Shown: positions 35,813 to 47,490, numbered from the stretch's first letter. The stretch: DNA of 64,000 bases from Takakia lepidozioides (GCA_030704615.1 CM060733.1:11842001-11906000); one strand, 5' to 3'. The notes: generated from the sequence alone by a model not told the origin. Program-made: numbers and translations.

Positions 35813-37301
35813 CTACAAGTTTCTATCCATCCTCCAGCAATTTTTGGGCTCAGGCCAATTGAATAGCCCCGTCATGAAACGCTTCACAACATTTTCTAGT
35901 TTGTACCGCAACTCTACTGTGTCTACACACAAGTTTTCCAGAGCCGAAGCAAAACAGGTTCCAGTAGACATATCGTTGAACATGCTTGCATCGAACGTGT
36001 TACCCCCATTCTATCTTCCCAATTGCAAAGGTCTCTGATGGCACGGTTAGAGGGGGCCTACGAGGTGTGCCATCTGACTGGTTGTTGGCTACATTATGAA
36101 CAATTGCAATTTCAGGTGCAATCCACCATCTATGTGCGAGAGTCTTTATCATCTTGTCTCTGCTCTCGAAAATGTACAACGTGTTTTTGGGTCATCCGTC
36201 GTGGAGGCCATCCCCCAATCGCATACCCGATGTACACATCTTCAGACCCTTGTGGAAATGCAACAAGATGTTGTCGGGGGACATCGTTGTGCAAGAGGTG
36301 GTGATTATGGACGTTGAGCATGATGTGCAAAAGCGCCCATGCCAATTGGGTGCGATTCTGTCGGAATCGAACCAGTCGGTTGACCTCCTGCATTTCTTGC
36401 TCCGTCCCCCGTCGTTCTATTAACTCCCTATTATCCCGATCATTCCCCCATTTCCTGTCAATACTCAACCATGATCGTATGGTCCCCCCATTCCACCAAT
36501 GTGTGTAACCTTCATTTCGACGTGGATGCAACGCAAAATACTTTATGATGCCGAAATGATGGAACTTTACAGCCAACGCCTCATTGTTATGTTGGACTTT
36601 GGCAAGCTCAGCATTTGTTTCCCTGGCGTTTTCCCTGCTAGCTCCCAAGATGGAAGAATGAATTGATCCCCAACAATTTTTAACCCTCCGAATTGTACCA
36701 TACCCTCCCTGTTTGGGCGCGAGTTGTTGTATCTGTGCGTTTGTGGATATGTATCTCACGTTCAATGCCGCATCCGCGGACGAGGACCCTGCCTTCCATG
36801 GGAGTGGTTTCGTACATCGTTTGGCGTGGGCCTTTGCCATGTCAGACCACCAATCCACAAGCACAAACAACTCCTCCTCCGAAGTTGGCATGCGACCTTC
36901 AGCTACAAGTGTTCTCGTAACAAACTTGTCCATGGTTTGCCTCAAATTTCATGTGGCATCATGGGCCCGGTCCTCCATCCATTTCGTGAACTGGAACTTC
37001 GCCCTGTCCTCCTCCCATTCATCCCGGCCAAAGCCTCCCTCATTCTCATCTCCATATTGTGCTGGAATCTAAGGAACCCTCATTCCCATGTCGGACATAC
37101 AAAAGATTCAAACGCATTATGTCATTGTCCTTTAAAATAATCCAGCACTACTTGCTTCACCACCTTCGCGGCCTCTGCGCTTGGATAGTCTTTTTTGTTG
37201 ACCTGACTATCCCGTTCATGTGCATGTTTACGCTTCCTACCTTTACGCCCACTTCCCGAGGAACCCCCTGACACTGCGTTCGAAGCAATGTTTCCGGACA
37301 T
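35813..37301 (-). pseudogene. Protein-kinase-like gene of the two-gene transposon, degenerate
   Basis: Reading leftward, ATG at 37301 opens a frame with a basic stretch GRKGRKRKHAHER (possible nuclear signal) that ends at 37122. A second frame starts near 37050 and has one TGA at about 36946-36948. It carries GGYGTIRRVK (glycine-rich loop), GIIKYFALHP, YTHWWNGGTIRSWL, then LLHNDV (catalytic-loop position) and VYIGYAIGGW where a DFG-like motif would fall. A one-base shift near 36130 leads to RWWIAPE (APE motif) and SETFAIGKIEWG (subdomain IX-like), ending at TAG 35813-35815. The order of motifs is that of a protein-kinase fold. The Asn after HND and the DFG aspartate are not conserved, so this copy is probably inactive. 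Splicing between the first and second frames is unresolved. Confidence 0.65.
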
Positions 37302-37591
37302 GATGAAAGTACTCTGCGGAATAGACGCGGCTTTGTAACGGAAAACTAAACCCAGACTATTGATAACCTTATATACTAGCAGACCAATTTCCTCACCCTC
37401 TATTGGTATAGTACCCAAAGCAAACTCTCCCGCAGTCCCAGGAAAAAAAAGCAAAAACTCCTCCCCCACACAAATCCACTTTCTCCCCCCCCCCCCATGC
37501 TCAGTCCTGGCCACCGAAGTTCAAACTCCAAGAAGCCCCAGAACCGCACTCACAGAGAGGGAAAAAGTGGGTTGGGAATGAGGGGTAGGCC

Positions 37592-37600
37592 CTTATATAC
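37592..37600 (-). promoter_or_regulatory. TATA box of the kinase-like gene
   Basis: On the minus strand GTATATAAGG lies just inside the right hairpin array, about 290 bp before the ATG at 37301. It mirrors the TATA boxes of the transposase promoter at 27226-27251, with similar CCCCTCA wording downstream in both. Confidence 0.55.
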
Positions 37601-37619
37601 TGCCTGAAGAGGCCTGGCA

Positions 37620-38158
37620 CGCGACCGCCTTTGCTGCCCATTCACGCCTTGCCACGTATCCAGGGAGCGGTCGCACCTATGGATGATCGCAGCTAATAAC
37701 AAAACAAAAAAAGTGTTGCGACCCCCCCCTTGCTGGTGATCGCACCTTTTTAAAAACAAAACGAAAATTTGCGACCCCCCATAAGCGGTCGCACCTAATA
37801 ACAAAAAAAAAAAATGTCTGCGACCACCACCGGCTGGTGGTCGCACCTATTTAAAAAATTTAAAAAATGTGCGACCATCCCCTGCTGGTGGTCGCACCTA
37901 TTTAAAAAATAAAAAAAAGTTGCGACCACCACCTGCTGGTGGTCGCACCCAATTTTAAAAAATAATAAAATGTGTGACCACCCTCTGTTTGTGGTCGCAC
38001 CTATTAAAAAAATTGAAAATATTGCGACCACCACCTACTGGTGATCGCACCCATTTAAAAAATAAGAAAAAATGTGCAACCACCCCCTTCTGGTGGTCGC
38101 ACCTATTAAAAATAAAATAAAATTTGTCCGACCAACCTTTACTGACGGTCGCATGATT
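37620..38158. repeat. Right subterminal hairpin array
   Basis: About ten units, spaced roughly 50 bp over most of the array, each form TGCGACCACC...GGTGGTCGCA hairpins separated by A-rich spacers such as TATTTAAAAAATTT. Arms and spacers are the inverse complement of those in the left array at 26832-27180. Several units carry compensating or single-arm changes (for example GATCGCA arms). Confidence 0.85.
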
Positions 38159-38870
38159 GACAATATAAATCATAATATATGAATTTTACAATTTAAATAA
38201 TGAAGTCCACGTAATGAAGCCACATCGGTTGCCACGTCGGTTCTTATAGTAAATAGTCAATAGTAAAGTAAAAAATAAATATATTTATGTACAGTAACGT
38301 CGGTTTATGTCGTGACGTAACGCACATCCGTCTCTGACATCGGACGTGATGCTGACGCGTCAACGCCACGTCACGTCCAAATTTGCAACTAGGATTGTAC
38401 ATGTACATGCATGTAGCTTATTTCTATGATTGATTAATTAAAATCCATGAAAAAATCCTTTGTAGGTGTGGCGATCTAGGAATGATTCTAGTGAAATTGT
38501 GACTCGAAAAGTGACTCTAGGATTGTTGAGTTTTTGTACGAGGGCAAGAATGTTGGAAGACATGGTTTTTGTTCTACGAGTGCTGACCAAGACTTACCCC
38601 TGGAAACCCTTCAATCGATTTGGTTACCATGATCTCGATGCAACAGAAAGAATCATTGAAATTGGTGTGAAAGACAACAATGTTGCTAAAGCCATTGCCA
38701 AAGCAATCTACCCTCAACCCTCTAATCCCATGGCCCTTCCCTTTTCCTTTCCTAGTGTCCCCACCCCCTCTTCCTGTCCTTTGTCTTTAACAATAAGGCC
38801 GCCTGGGTTGATCACGGTCTCCCACATGCAAGATAGACTTGTTATATTGTAGCACAGAAGGAGGACTAAA
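38159..38870 (+). other. AT-rich spacer with an unrecognised 128-codon open frame
   Basis: An open frame at 38466-38852 begins after a plausible acceptor (TTTGTAG). It encodes a protein with a proline-rich tail and no recognisable domain. It may be a gene fragment or chance. The DNA between 38159 and 38460 is AT-rich and contains short CACGTC/ACGTCGG motifs only. Confidence 0.25.
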
Positions 38871-40505
38871 AAGATTTGCAACAATGGATCTATTCAGCTT
38901 GGCCTCTGCCATGACCTTTGCAAAAACACAGAAAAGGTGATATTGCGATTTTCCGCCGTTGCAGACCTGTTAGGGCATCGCAATGTCGTCGCAAGGCGAC
39001 CCCTGGAGGTCGCAACCCCCTGCATTTACAATATCTATGATTGCGGATTTGTCCTACGTAATGATGTTTGTTTTAGCTCTATTTTGTTTTGTGAATGCAA
39101 ACCCCAGACCACTACATCCATGGAAAAAATTGGACCCAAGAAAAAAAAAAAAAAAACAAAAAAAACGAAGAGTTTCATTCACTCACTATTGCGGAACTCT
39201 CTATGGAGAGTGCATGAAGTTGAAAAGAACTCAACGTGGGAGTGCAAATAAGGGAAGAAAATATGGTTTTAAGTCCAAATGATTTTTGTTTACTCCCAAA
39301 ATTTGCACACGCATTGCAAACGCTGTCATTAAGCATATGGCTTGGGAACGGAATACAACAAAATCATGTGCATGTGCAAAAAATCATCATCCCACCTGAG
39401 GGGATGAGGAGGAGGATATGGCGGTGGCCGTCAAGTTTGCTGGGATCGGCACCAATGGTGGTAGAAAGAACTTTGGCCCTGTTATACAACAAGAGAGAAG
39501 GAGCACTATAAAGATTGGAAGAAGGGGATCAATTGACTCTGGCCTCTGCCATGACCTTTGCAAAGAGACACTAAATATGGCCTCTCTGCGACTCCCGGAC
39601 ATCGCAGACCCGTCGCATTACCATTGACGGGCGACTTCTAGCAGTCGCAACCCCCGCGAGGTGACGTGCCCTCGCCACGTGGCGGCCAAGGAGGAAATGA
39701 CATCCTTGCGACTCCCCAACGTCGCGGTCCTGCTGGAGCGTCGCTAGGCCGTCCTAGCGATGACGGGACATCGCAATACCCCGTCGAATTGGGCGTCCAA
39801 GGGAAAATGGTGACGTTGCGACTCCTGAACGTCGCTGGAACGTCGCAGTACCCTCAGCCTGGGGGTCTCGGATTGGGGATTTCTGGTACGTAATGATTTT
39901 TGTTTTTACTCAATTTTTTTTTGTGAATTCAACCCTTACATTACTACATCTGCGCAAAATATTGGACCAAAAAACAAAACAAAAAAAAACAAAAAGTTTT
40001 TGCTCACTTTTATAGACTCTCTATGAAGAGTGCATGAAGTTGTAGAGAACTTAACTTTGGAGTACAAATTAGGGAAGAAAATACGGTTTTGGGTTCAAAT
40101 GATTTTTGTTTATTCCCAATTTTTGCACGTACATTGCATATGTTGTCATTAAACATATGGCTTGAAAGTGGAATTAAAAAAAAATTGTGTGCAGACGAAA
40201 CACAATATTTAGTCTCCACGATACGTAGTTTCGTTGAAATCTCGAATGACCCATTGACTGAACTTGGTTCAAGCTCACATTTGGTCCACATGTGCTTAAG
40301 TATGTTCAAATCACATATGCAAAGTTGCAAATGACGAGCATCAAGAAGAAATATTCATCCCCGACGTCGTAGGCCTTGCATGAAGTTGAAGAAAACTCAA
40401 CCTTGGAGAGCAAATGATGGAGGAAAATATGATTTTGGGTCCAGATGACTTTTGTTCACTGCCAAATTTTGCACGCACATTGCACACGCAGACATTAAGC
40501 ATGTG
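38870..40505. repeat. Two direct copies (and a partial third) of a GCGAC-rich repeat module
   Basis: Copies at about 38880-39390 and 39535-40345 share the order TGGCCTCTGCCATGACCTTT, a GC-rich block full of TTGCGAC/CGTCGCA words, and TACGTAATGAT. An AT-rich part follows with CACTATTGCAGAACTCTCTA-like and AAGTTG(A)AGAGAACTCAAC wording. A shorter piece repeats at 40375-40505. Related AT-rich parts occur in the 32-35 kb repeats, and an inverted copy lies at 42000-43007. It is probably a TE family end, but I cannot place it in a superfamily. Confidence 0.7.
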
Positions 40506-40799
40506 AGTCATTCTCTTGTCATTCTCTTATATTCTCATTAAGTCATTCTCTTATCTTTCTTGCATCTCTAACATGGGATACTCCAATGATAGTTTGGAAC
40601 TGTTCGTAGTTGTGAACATTGTTCAACCAGCATTGTTCTTTCCTTTTGACGATCCTGGTTTAAATTAGTGCAATGTAACCAAGCAACCTCTACATATTGA
40701 AGTGTGCATAATTTATGGCCCTTGTTCTTCCGCTGCAACAAACGCGCAACCACCAGTTTCGCAGCAATCACGATCTTGAAATAAGCCAAAGCTTTTTAC

Positions 40800-41545
40800 A
40801 AAGCAAAATCATCCGATGTTGTGTTTATCTCTACCATCCTACCTGAGCATGTGCGCGAGTTTTTTGTGATGGCATTCGAGGGGGGGGAGAACCCAGTTGT
40901 CTGTCTCTCTCCTTCTTTAGATTCCGAGGTGCTTTTTCAAGCTCTTGGATTTTTTCGATGAGATTGTCCACGTTCCGAATTTGTCAAGGAATCGAGGATG
41001 CCACCAAAGAAGTTTAGTATGCGCCTAGTCCAAGGTTCCCTAGAAGTTATCTGATGTATCTACATATCAACGTTGTCTCCTAATATTGGATGTCTGCTAC
41101 GACTTAGGTGATTATGTCAAACAACTCCCACAAATGCAACGACGTGCAACTGGAGCAAGTGATGCAAATTGGCACCAAGACTCTACGCTATGTAAATCAC
41201 ATGGAGGTGGAAATGTTAATGGGATCTCATCCGATATACAAAGCGAAATCATCCGAGGTTGTGCTTCTCTCTACCATCCTACCTAAGCATGTGCGCGCGT
41301 TTTTCTGTGACAGAGTATATTTGGGGCCGATTGCAATTGCATCGTTCTGTGACAAAATCTTTCGAATTTGTCAAAAAATCGAGGATCCACCAAAGAAGTT
41401 TAGCATGCACATAATCCGAGGTTCTCTACAAGTTATCTGATGTATCTAGATGTCAACATTGTCTCCTGACAGTGGATGTCTGCTAACTACGACTTAGGTG
41501 ATTATGTCAAACAACTCCCACAAAGGCAACGACGTGCAACTGGAG
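40800..41545. repeat. About 0.4-kb direct tandem duplication
   Basis: Segments near 40833-41155 and 41270-41545 share CTCTACCATCCTACCT, CACCAAAGAAGTTTAG and GTGATTATGTCAAACAACTC in the same order with scattered changes. A frame at 41108-41440 spans the unit boundary and resembles no known protein. Confidence 0.7.
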
Positions 41546-41999
41546 TGCAACGATGTGCAATAGTATTGTATTCATGATCTGATTTGATGATTTGTTGATT
41601 TGAAGTTTGATTTGATGTTGATTTTGAAATAAGGCCAAAGCTTTATACACCGAGTGATCTCCAACAAGAATGATATGCTTCAATTCCTTCATCTAGGTGA
41701 TAATATCAGTCTCTACTTGTACTTGTTGTGCATTTTCATCAATTATTACGCAATTAAAAGCTTCAACGGTCGTTGGCCTTCTATGGAGACAGTGCAAAAA
41801 AACAATGCAAGCATTCTTCATGCATTTCATCTCCAACCAATGTCTCTGTCAATTCAGAAAACAACTCAGTGCCAAAACTTCCTAGTTTTCCAAATCCATT
41901 TTTGTCTTTGTTGTATCACGGTGAAAGCTTGCAGCGTCTTTACATTCCAGAGTCTGTTGAGGAAATAAATTTATTTCATTCTTAAACCATATGCTTATG

Positions 42000-43006
42000 A
42001 CAACATGTGCAATGTGCATGCAAAATTTGGCAATGAACAGACATCATCTGCACCCAAAACCATTTTTTCTTCCCTCATTTGCACTCCAAGGTTCAGTTCT
42101 CTTCAAGTTCATGCATTGTTGATGAGCATATTTCTTAATGTTGCTTATCTTTTGAGACTTTGTATATGTGATTTAGACATACTTGTGGACCAAATATGAA
42201 CTTGAACCAAGTTCATTCCATGGATCATTCAAGTATTGAACACATCTACGTGTTTTAGAGACGAAAAACTGCATTTCATTTGCATATGATTTTATTTTTA
42301 TTCCGTTCTTAAACCATATGCTTAATGACAGCATGCAATATGCATGAAAAAATTGAGATTGAATAAAAACCATTTGGCCCCAAACCATATTTTCTTCCCT
42401 CATTTGCACTCCAAAGTTGAGTTGTCTTCAACTTCATGCACTATTCATAGAGAGTTCTGCAATAGTGAATGAAGAAAACACTTTTTTATTTTTTATTTGT
42501 TTTGGTCCAATATTTTGCACGGATGTAGTGGTGCAACGGTCGAATTCATAGAACAAAACACAACCAAAAACCAATTATTACGTAGCAGCAATTCCCAATC
42601 CTAGACCCCCAGGCAAGAGGGCACTTGCGACGCCCCAGCAGGCATGCGACTGTGGGGAATCGCAGCCTCGCCATTGTGACATTTCGGCGACGTCTGGACG
42701 TCACAAACCCCAGCGCGACCTGACTTGGCCCTCCCCACGCGCCTAAGTGTGAGGGGGTGTTGTTGCGATTCCCGGCAGTCGCAGCCTTGCAGGAGCGTCG
42801 CAGAGGGTAATCGCGACGCCCCGGGCGTCGCAACCCCAGCTCGCTGGCGGCTCATCCCCAACAGCAGCGACGTGGCGGAATTGCAAGCAGGCGAAGCGTC
42901 ACTGGAGCGGCGCAGCGGCGACGGGCCGACGTCGCAATTTTCGGGCCGGGCGCCTGCGTGGCGCAGGAGGGTCGTCGCGTCGGCGCGCCCAGGGTCCCGA
43001 CGTTGC

Positions 43007-43007
<1 letters not shown>
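42000..43007. repeat. Inverted copy of the GCGAC-rich module
   Basis: Read on the minus strand this repeats the order seen at 39535-40345. The GCGAC-rich block (42590-43007) comes first, then TACGTAATAATTGG and the AT-rich part with ACTCTCTATGAATAGTGCAT. With the direct copies at 39-40 kb it forms inverted ends of about 0.9 kb around roughly 1.7 kb of DNA. The open frames here are GC-driven and not coding. Confidence 0.65.

Positions 43008-43040
<33 letters not shown>
43008..43040. repeat. 33-base C homopolymer
   Basis: An uninterrupted run of 33 C lies exactly between the GCGAC-rich module and the following LINE. The minus strand is a pure G tract and could form a quadruplex. Such a length is prone to slippage and to assembly error. 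Confidence 0.9.
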
Positions 43041-43044
<4 letters not shown>

Positions 43045-44646
43045 CGTAGTAGTGCTTCCATCCATGGCAAACTATTTGGGTAGCCTAGCAGTCCATCAAG
43101 TGCACTCACTCAGAATAGGCCAGCCAATTTCGCGGAGGTCTTTCGCCAGCCTATTTTCTGGAACAACAATTTTGACTCTACCCCAGGCTTGCTGCAGAAA
43201 CCCAAATGGGTTTTTTGGGAACACTCTGGCCTCACCCATTTGGGCAGCATCTGGGAACAAGGTAGTTTCTTGCCTGAAGCCTCAGTCAGTCAGCTGGTGG
43301 GACTCAGACGCGCTAAGGCCTGGCCCTCACTGCTGGCAGAAATTCTAGATTACATAGAGCCCTTGCTGGCTGACGGGGGTCGCTCATGGACCCTGCCCTC
43401 GTGGATGGCTGCAACTAATAACGGAACAAGCACGGTTTTGCTGGGCCTTTCTGTGGAGGGAGACATGGCTACAGGGATTGCTTTTATGTCGGATCTGGAA
43501 ATCAACCTGCAGCTCAGAGGCTTTATGGACATGCCTAAGCAATCCTTGTTTCATATTAGGGTGCTAGATGCAAAGGGGAATGCCAATCCAACCCCGTTGA
43601 GTGGATAGGAACTGCAGTGGGCCATCCACTCTTCTTTTCACATGGTTTCTTTCCTATCCCCTGGCTGCCCTACAGTTTGACCCAGGGGAGTGGAGCTGGA
43701 GGGATGACCATAACTCACCATTCTTTGCATACTCCGTTAAGATGGGTTACTCGCTATTGAGGCCAGACAGATCTTTCCTTCCTAAATGGATAGCGAAGTG
43801 GGGGCATCTAAATCTCGCACAGGCTGACTGGGACCTGATTTGGAAAGACATATGGAAAAAACAGAGAGCAGCAAAATATTTTGGCTTCCTTTGGAAGCTG
43901 GCCCACAAAATTCTCCCTGTCAACACAACCACTCAGCAAACAATACCTCCTGCAGCCTATGCCTGGCCCTGCCGGAGTCCATTGAGCATTGTTTGATTGA
44001 TTGCCCACTCTCTAAACAGAGTCTGGAGAGCTGTGTTGATATTTTACTCCTGGGGTAAAATCGACACTCTCGGCACCTCTCTTCCCAGCATGCGGTTCAT
44101 TTGGCAAGTCACCAACCCCACTGCCTGGGATGTCCCCTGGTGACGGGGAAGATGGTGACTACAATTGGAGGCATAAAAAAGCCAGGGTCACAAAGTTCAG
44201 AACCTAGCTGCGGTTCTAGTTCCAATCTTCGTGCTTACTTGTCCTTGTCTTTCCACGGCTTGGCAAATTGAGATTAGGCTATATCTGTCTTCCTTACAGA
44301 TGTTAGCATAAGACATGATTTGGTTGCTCCCTTTCTTTGTCATGATCAGGCATTATGTGGCCTTCCATCAGGAATCATCTTCGACTTTAGGAATTCCAGA
44401 ATCCACTGGGCTTCCAACTCTGATCTCTTAGATATAGGGTTTCTCCTTCCCATTTCACTCCCTGCTTCATCTCTCTCCTTTTCTTTCAAACTTCTTTAGC
44501 TAGTTTGCTATGGTCTCAGGGATGTTCCCCCTCGGTAAGCCTTCATGGCCTCCCTGGTGGTTATTTTTTCCACCTTATGTGAACACTTCTTTGTTCAATT
44601 TGAGTAAAAGGGCCTCTGTCCCCTTTCTCTATATATATTAAGAAAA
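43041..44646 (+). mobile_element. Decayed LINE (second family), 3' portion
   Basis: Three overlapping frames (43189-43608, 43601-43996 and 43840-44058) carry the 3' half of a LINE ORF2. Recognisable pieces are FFAYSVKMGYSLLRP, WKDIWKKQRAAKYFGFLWKL and CSLCLALPESIEHCLIDCPL, a zf-RVT region. At least two frameshifts separate them. A non-coding tail runs to an A-rich end near 44646 (TATATATATTAAGAAAAAA). The wording differs from the 10.8-kb LINE family. No target duplication was seen. Confidence 0.75.
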
Positions 44647-44807
44647 AATGTCTCTGTTTCAGTCATAATTGTGTCAGGTACCAATTGCAAAACAATACTA
44701 ACACAATTAAGCAAGGTAAGTCTGACCATTTAGTAATATAGAGCAAAGTACTGGCTTGCAACTTCAGCCCTCTAGAGATTTAAATGAAAGCAACAAATAT
44801 GTTTCGG

Positions 44808-46059
44808 CTACATGAGGCCCCAAACAATCTTAATGAAGGAAAGAAACATATATACCTCCATCACAACATTGGGATCGTCCCTCCGGACAATTTCTCGATG
44901 CATCCGAACACATAAATTAATCGCAGCAGCAATGGCATCAGACAACAACCAATATCCGCGGGTTTGATTTAATATGCATTCCTGAACCATGGGTGTCAAG
45001 GTATCGCTCACTGCTTGAGCCACAACCCAAGTTTGAGGGCTAGGAACTCGACTTTGCAATGGCACGGTCTGTCGTGAGAGCAAATATTAATGGCGTCTCG
45101 GAATTCAAAGGTCTCTTTGAATAAATTTCCTTTGACTCAAAACATGTCTTCACAGGAGTCTTGAGTTTCCTGGGACGAAGACCAGCATCGACGCACGTCT
45201 TTGCCCATTCTTGCCGACCTTTTCCGGACTTCTTAGTCCATGTGAAAGTCTTTTGAAGGGCGGTCTGCGCCTCCTTGACACTCGCTTCCCTCATTCCAAC
45301 ACACACTTTGATGTCATTTGTTGCATATTGGCAGCATTTCGACATCACATGGCCAAAACAATGGCCTGTATAAGGCTCATTTAGATGCAAAGGAGCACAT
45401 AAAACAACACTGGTAAGGGCAAGCGCGAGAGTATTTAAATTGGCCCCTTCATCCTTCACATAGGCGATAATCTTGTCGCATAGATTAAAAGAACTCAATA
45501 ACTCTTTCACCTGCACCGCCATCGCAGCTCCTCTGGTGTCATGGGCCTCAAACACACCCACAGTAATGTGACACGGAACCTATTGCTCATTCAGAAAATT
45601 AATAACCAAAGCAAAAGTGTCATACCCTCCCCGTGACATCCACAAATCAAATGAAGCAGTAATAGTTTGACAACCATCAAGTAATGGCCAAACATATCTC
45701 TCCATGGTCTTGGTGACCATGGAAGGGATCACATCTTCCACCAGTTGCCATCTACTTGGAAAAACAACACGACTGCACTGCCTCAGCACCATTCTTCTCA
45801 GCCACATATTTTCCACACTGCTCAAGGGTCGATATCCCTTTGTCATGTATAGAACCAGATCCTCCATAAAGTGTTGTTGGGCTGGATCATCATTTTTATA
45901 AGGATTTTGATTACCAAAGAAGTCGGCAATATTGGTAGGAGTGGGGGTTTTCCGCTTCTTACTCGATTGCCTAGCTTCTGAGTCTCTCGCCTTTGTGCCC
46001 TTCACATCTTCTCTGTACTTTTTCAACACCTCAGAATGCTCAAGTGATAGGTGGCTCAT
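44808..46059 (-). pseudogene. hAT-family transposase, second type, nearly intact
   Basis: Frame 46059-45580 carries SFDLWMSRGGYDTFALVINF (first catalytic Asp region) and stops at TAG 45577-45579, where relatives have Trp (NEQ-W-VPCH). The same frame continues to 45040 with VGVFEAHDT, VKDEGANLNTL (second Asp), HVMSKCCQYATNDIKVC and FTWTKKSGKGRQEW. A frameshift near 45080-45110 moves into 45083-44808 with RGYWLLSDA. The BED finger and the C-terminal dimerisation domain are not visible, so the copy is truncated. It is a different subfamily from the transposase at 27.5 kb. Confidence 0.85.
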
Positions 46060-47487
46060 GGCTCATGGCTCATGGCTGTGGTTCCATGCACTTTGTTATA
46101 AACCACCAGACCTTTTCTGCTGCGCTTACTACTTTGTCCACTCTGCTCCTGTTGGGCAGAGTGACACACGACACACCGCATCTGTTGAGGTGTTTTATGA
46201 TCTACTGTATATGCAGAGTCATCGAGTCTAAAAAAAGCCCAAGTAGCAGATACCCGTTTGTAAGGGGTCCAAAAACGTTGGTTTTGATGTAGCTAGGCAA
46301 ACAACACTGTCTGGGCCGCTTCTTCGTCAGATTGCAAAATGACATCGTGGATAGACGTCTTGTCACCTAACCCTTCACCATCCCCATCCACTATTCCATC
46401 ATAGTTGCCATCGCAAGAAGGAAGATCCAAGCAGTCAGCCATAGGTATGGAGTGCAAGAGTGGTTGATCATAAAAACCAATCTAAGAAGACAATTGAAAG
46501 CTTCAAACAATACTGGCCCTAGAGAAGAGAGGCAAAGCACATCTTACCTCCTTAGCAGTGACGCCTTCATTCATTATGGATGGATCTACCTTGATGCGAC
46601 ACGCAGCTCAACAACAAATTTCCATGTTGAGGTGCGATAAAGGCTTTTAAGCGTAAGGCGGTTAGAGCAGCGATGACACATGAATGATAAAGAAGTAGAG
46701 ACAAAATTACTTGTAGCTGCTCTTGACATTTGGATGAATATGTTGAACCCTAACCATAAGATGGATTTCCAGGTGAAGATCCCTTCACCCCACCCCAACC
46801 CGGGTATTTCAAAGGTATAGCCCTAGCTAATACCCGCATGTGCAGGGCTTTGGGACTCGCATTGAAAATTCAACACCCACCTATGCAGGGCTTTTGTCGG
46901 ATATCGTTATTTTAAAGCCCGCCGGGCAGGTCCTTTAATACCCGGGTTGATACCCGCCTCCCACCTTATACACCCGCCCAACGCTGCTTTCTATCACCTT
47001 GGGTACGAGAAGAGGATACCTACTCAGAGGGAAGAGGGATGAGGGAAGAGGGATGAGTTGGAAGGTGAACATGAATACGAGGCCTTGCATGCATGGAATT
47101 CCATCATGCACATGTGAGCCGAGATTTTCAATTTGTCGCAAAATCTCCGGGATTTCACTTTTCCACAGATTATCCTATGGATATTCTAGGAATGTTTAAA
47201 ATATTCGATTGCTGACTAAATGTCGGCCTCTCCTTCGATCACGGACGTCCACGTGTCCCCATGAACGTCCGTCCGGCCGCTCTCTTCGCACGTCGGATCG
47301 GCTCTTTGTCATTCAATGCCCACCACAGGGCGTCCCTGAAACCCTAGCAGGGTGCGAGGGAGCAGAAGACGGCATTGTAGAGAGCGTGATTGGAAGGCAG
47401 AGCATCTTTGCGAGCCTGATTGGCATCAATTTTTCAAAATTTCTTCATTTTATTCCTCTTGCCTGTGATATTGCATGCCCCATTCAG

Positions 47488-47490
<3 letters not shown>
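46060..47490. other. Intergenic, possible TE end near 46986
   Basis: A CATGGCT triplet repeat lies at about 46053-46075. The stretch 46800-46986 is rich in AATACCCG words and ends CACCCGCCCAACGCTG, which resembles an inverted hAT terminus like that at 18075. No partner or duplication was found. No coding similarity is seen. Confidence 0.4.

Larger units (their letters stand above)
26832..38158. mobile_element. Composite two-gene transposon bounded by inverted hairpin arrays
   Basis: Arrays of short GCGACC hairpins occur at 26832-27180 and, in opposite orientation, at 37620-38158. Directly inside each lies a TATA box, with similar flanking wording, pointing inward. The left promoter faces a BED/DUF659 transposase gene and the right one a protein-kinase-like gene, so the two genes converge as in MuDR-type elements. 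A Ty3/gypsy remnant and tandem repeats occupy the middle. I could not define exact terminal repeats or a target duplication, so the outer limits are only those of the arrays. That both arrays belong to one element is inferred from symmetry. Confidence 0.6.

Noticed and set aside
43035-43045. CCCTAAA after the C tract as a telomere-type repeat
   Set aside because: Only one unit is present, which is expected by chance beside a C run.
42725-43348. Long plus-strand open frame (207 codons) over the GCGAC-rich block and C tract
   Set aside because: It is driven by GC content and the C homopolymer (a polyproline run), spans a repeat module, and has no domain; both strands show similar spurious frames.
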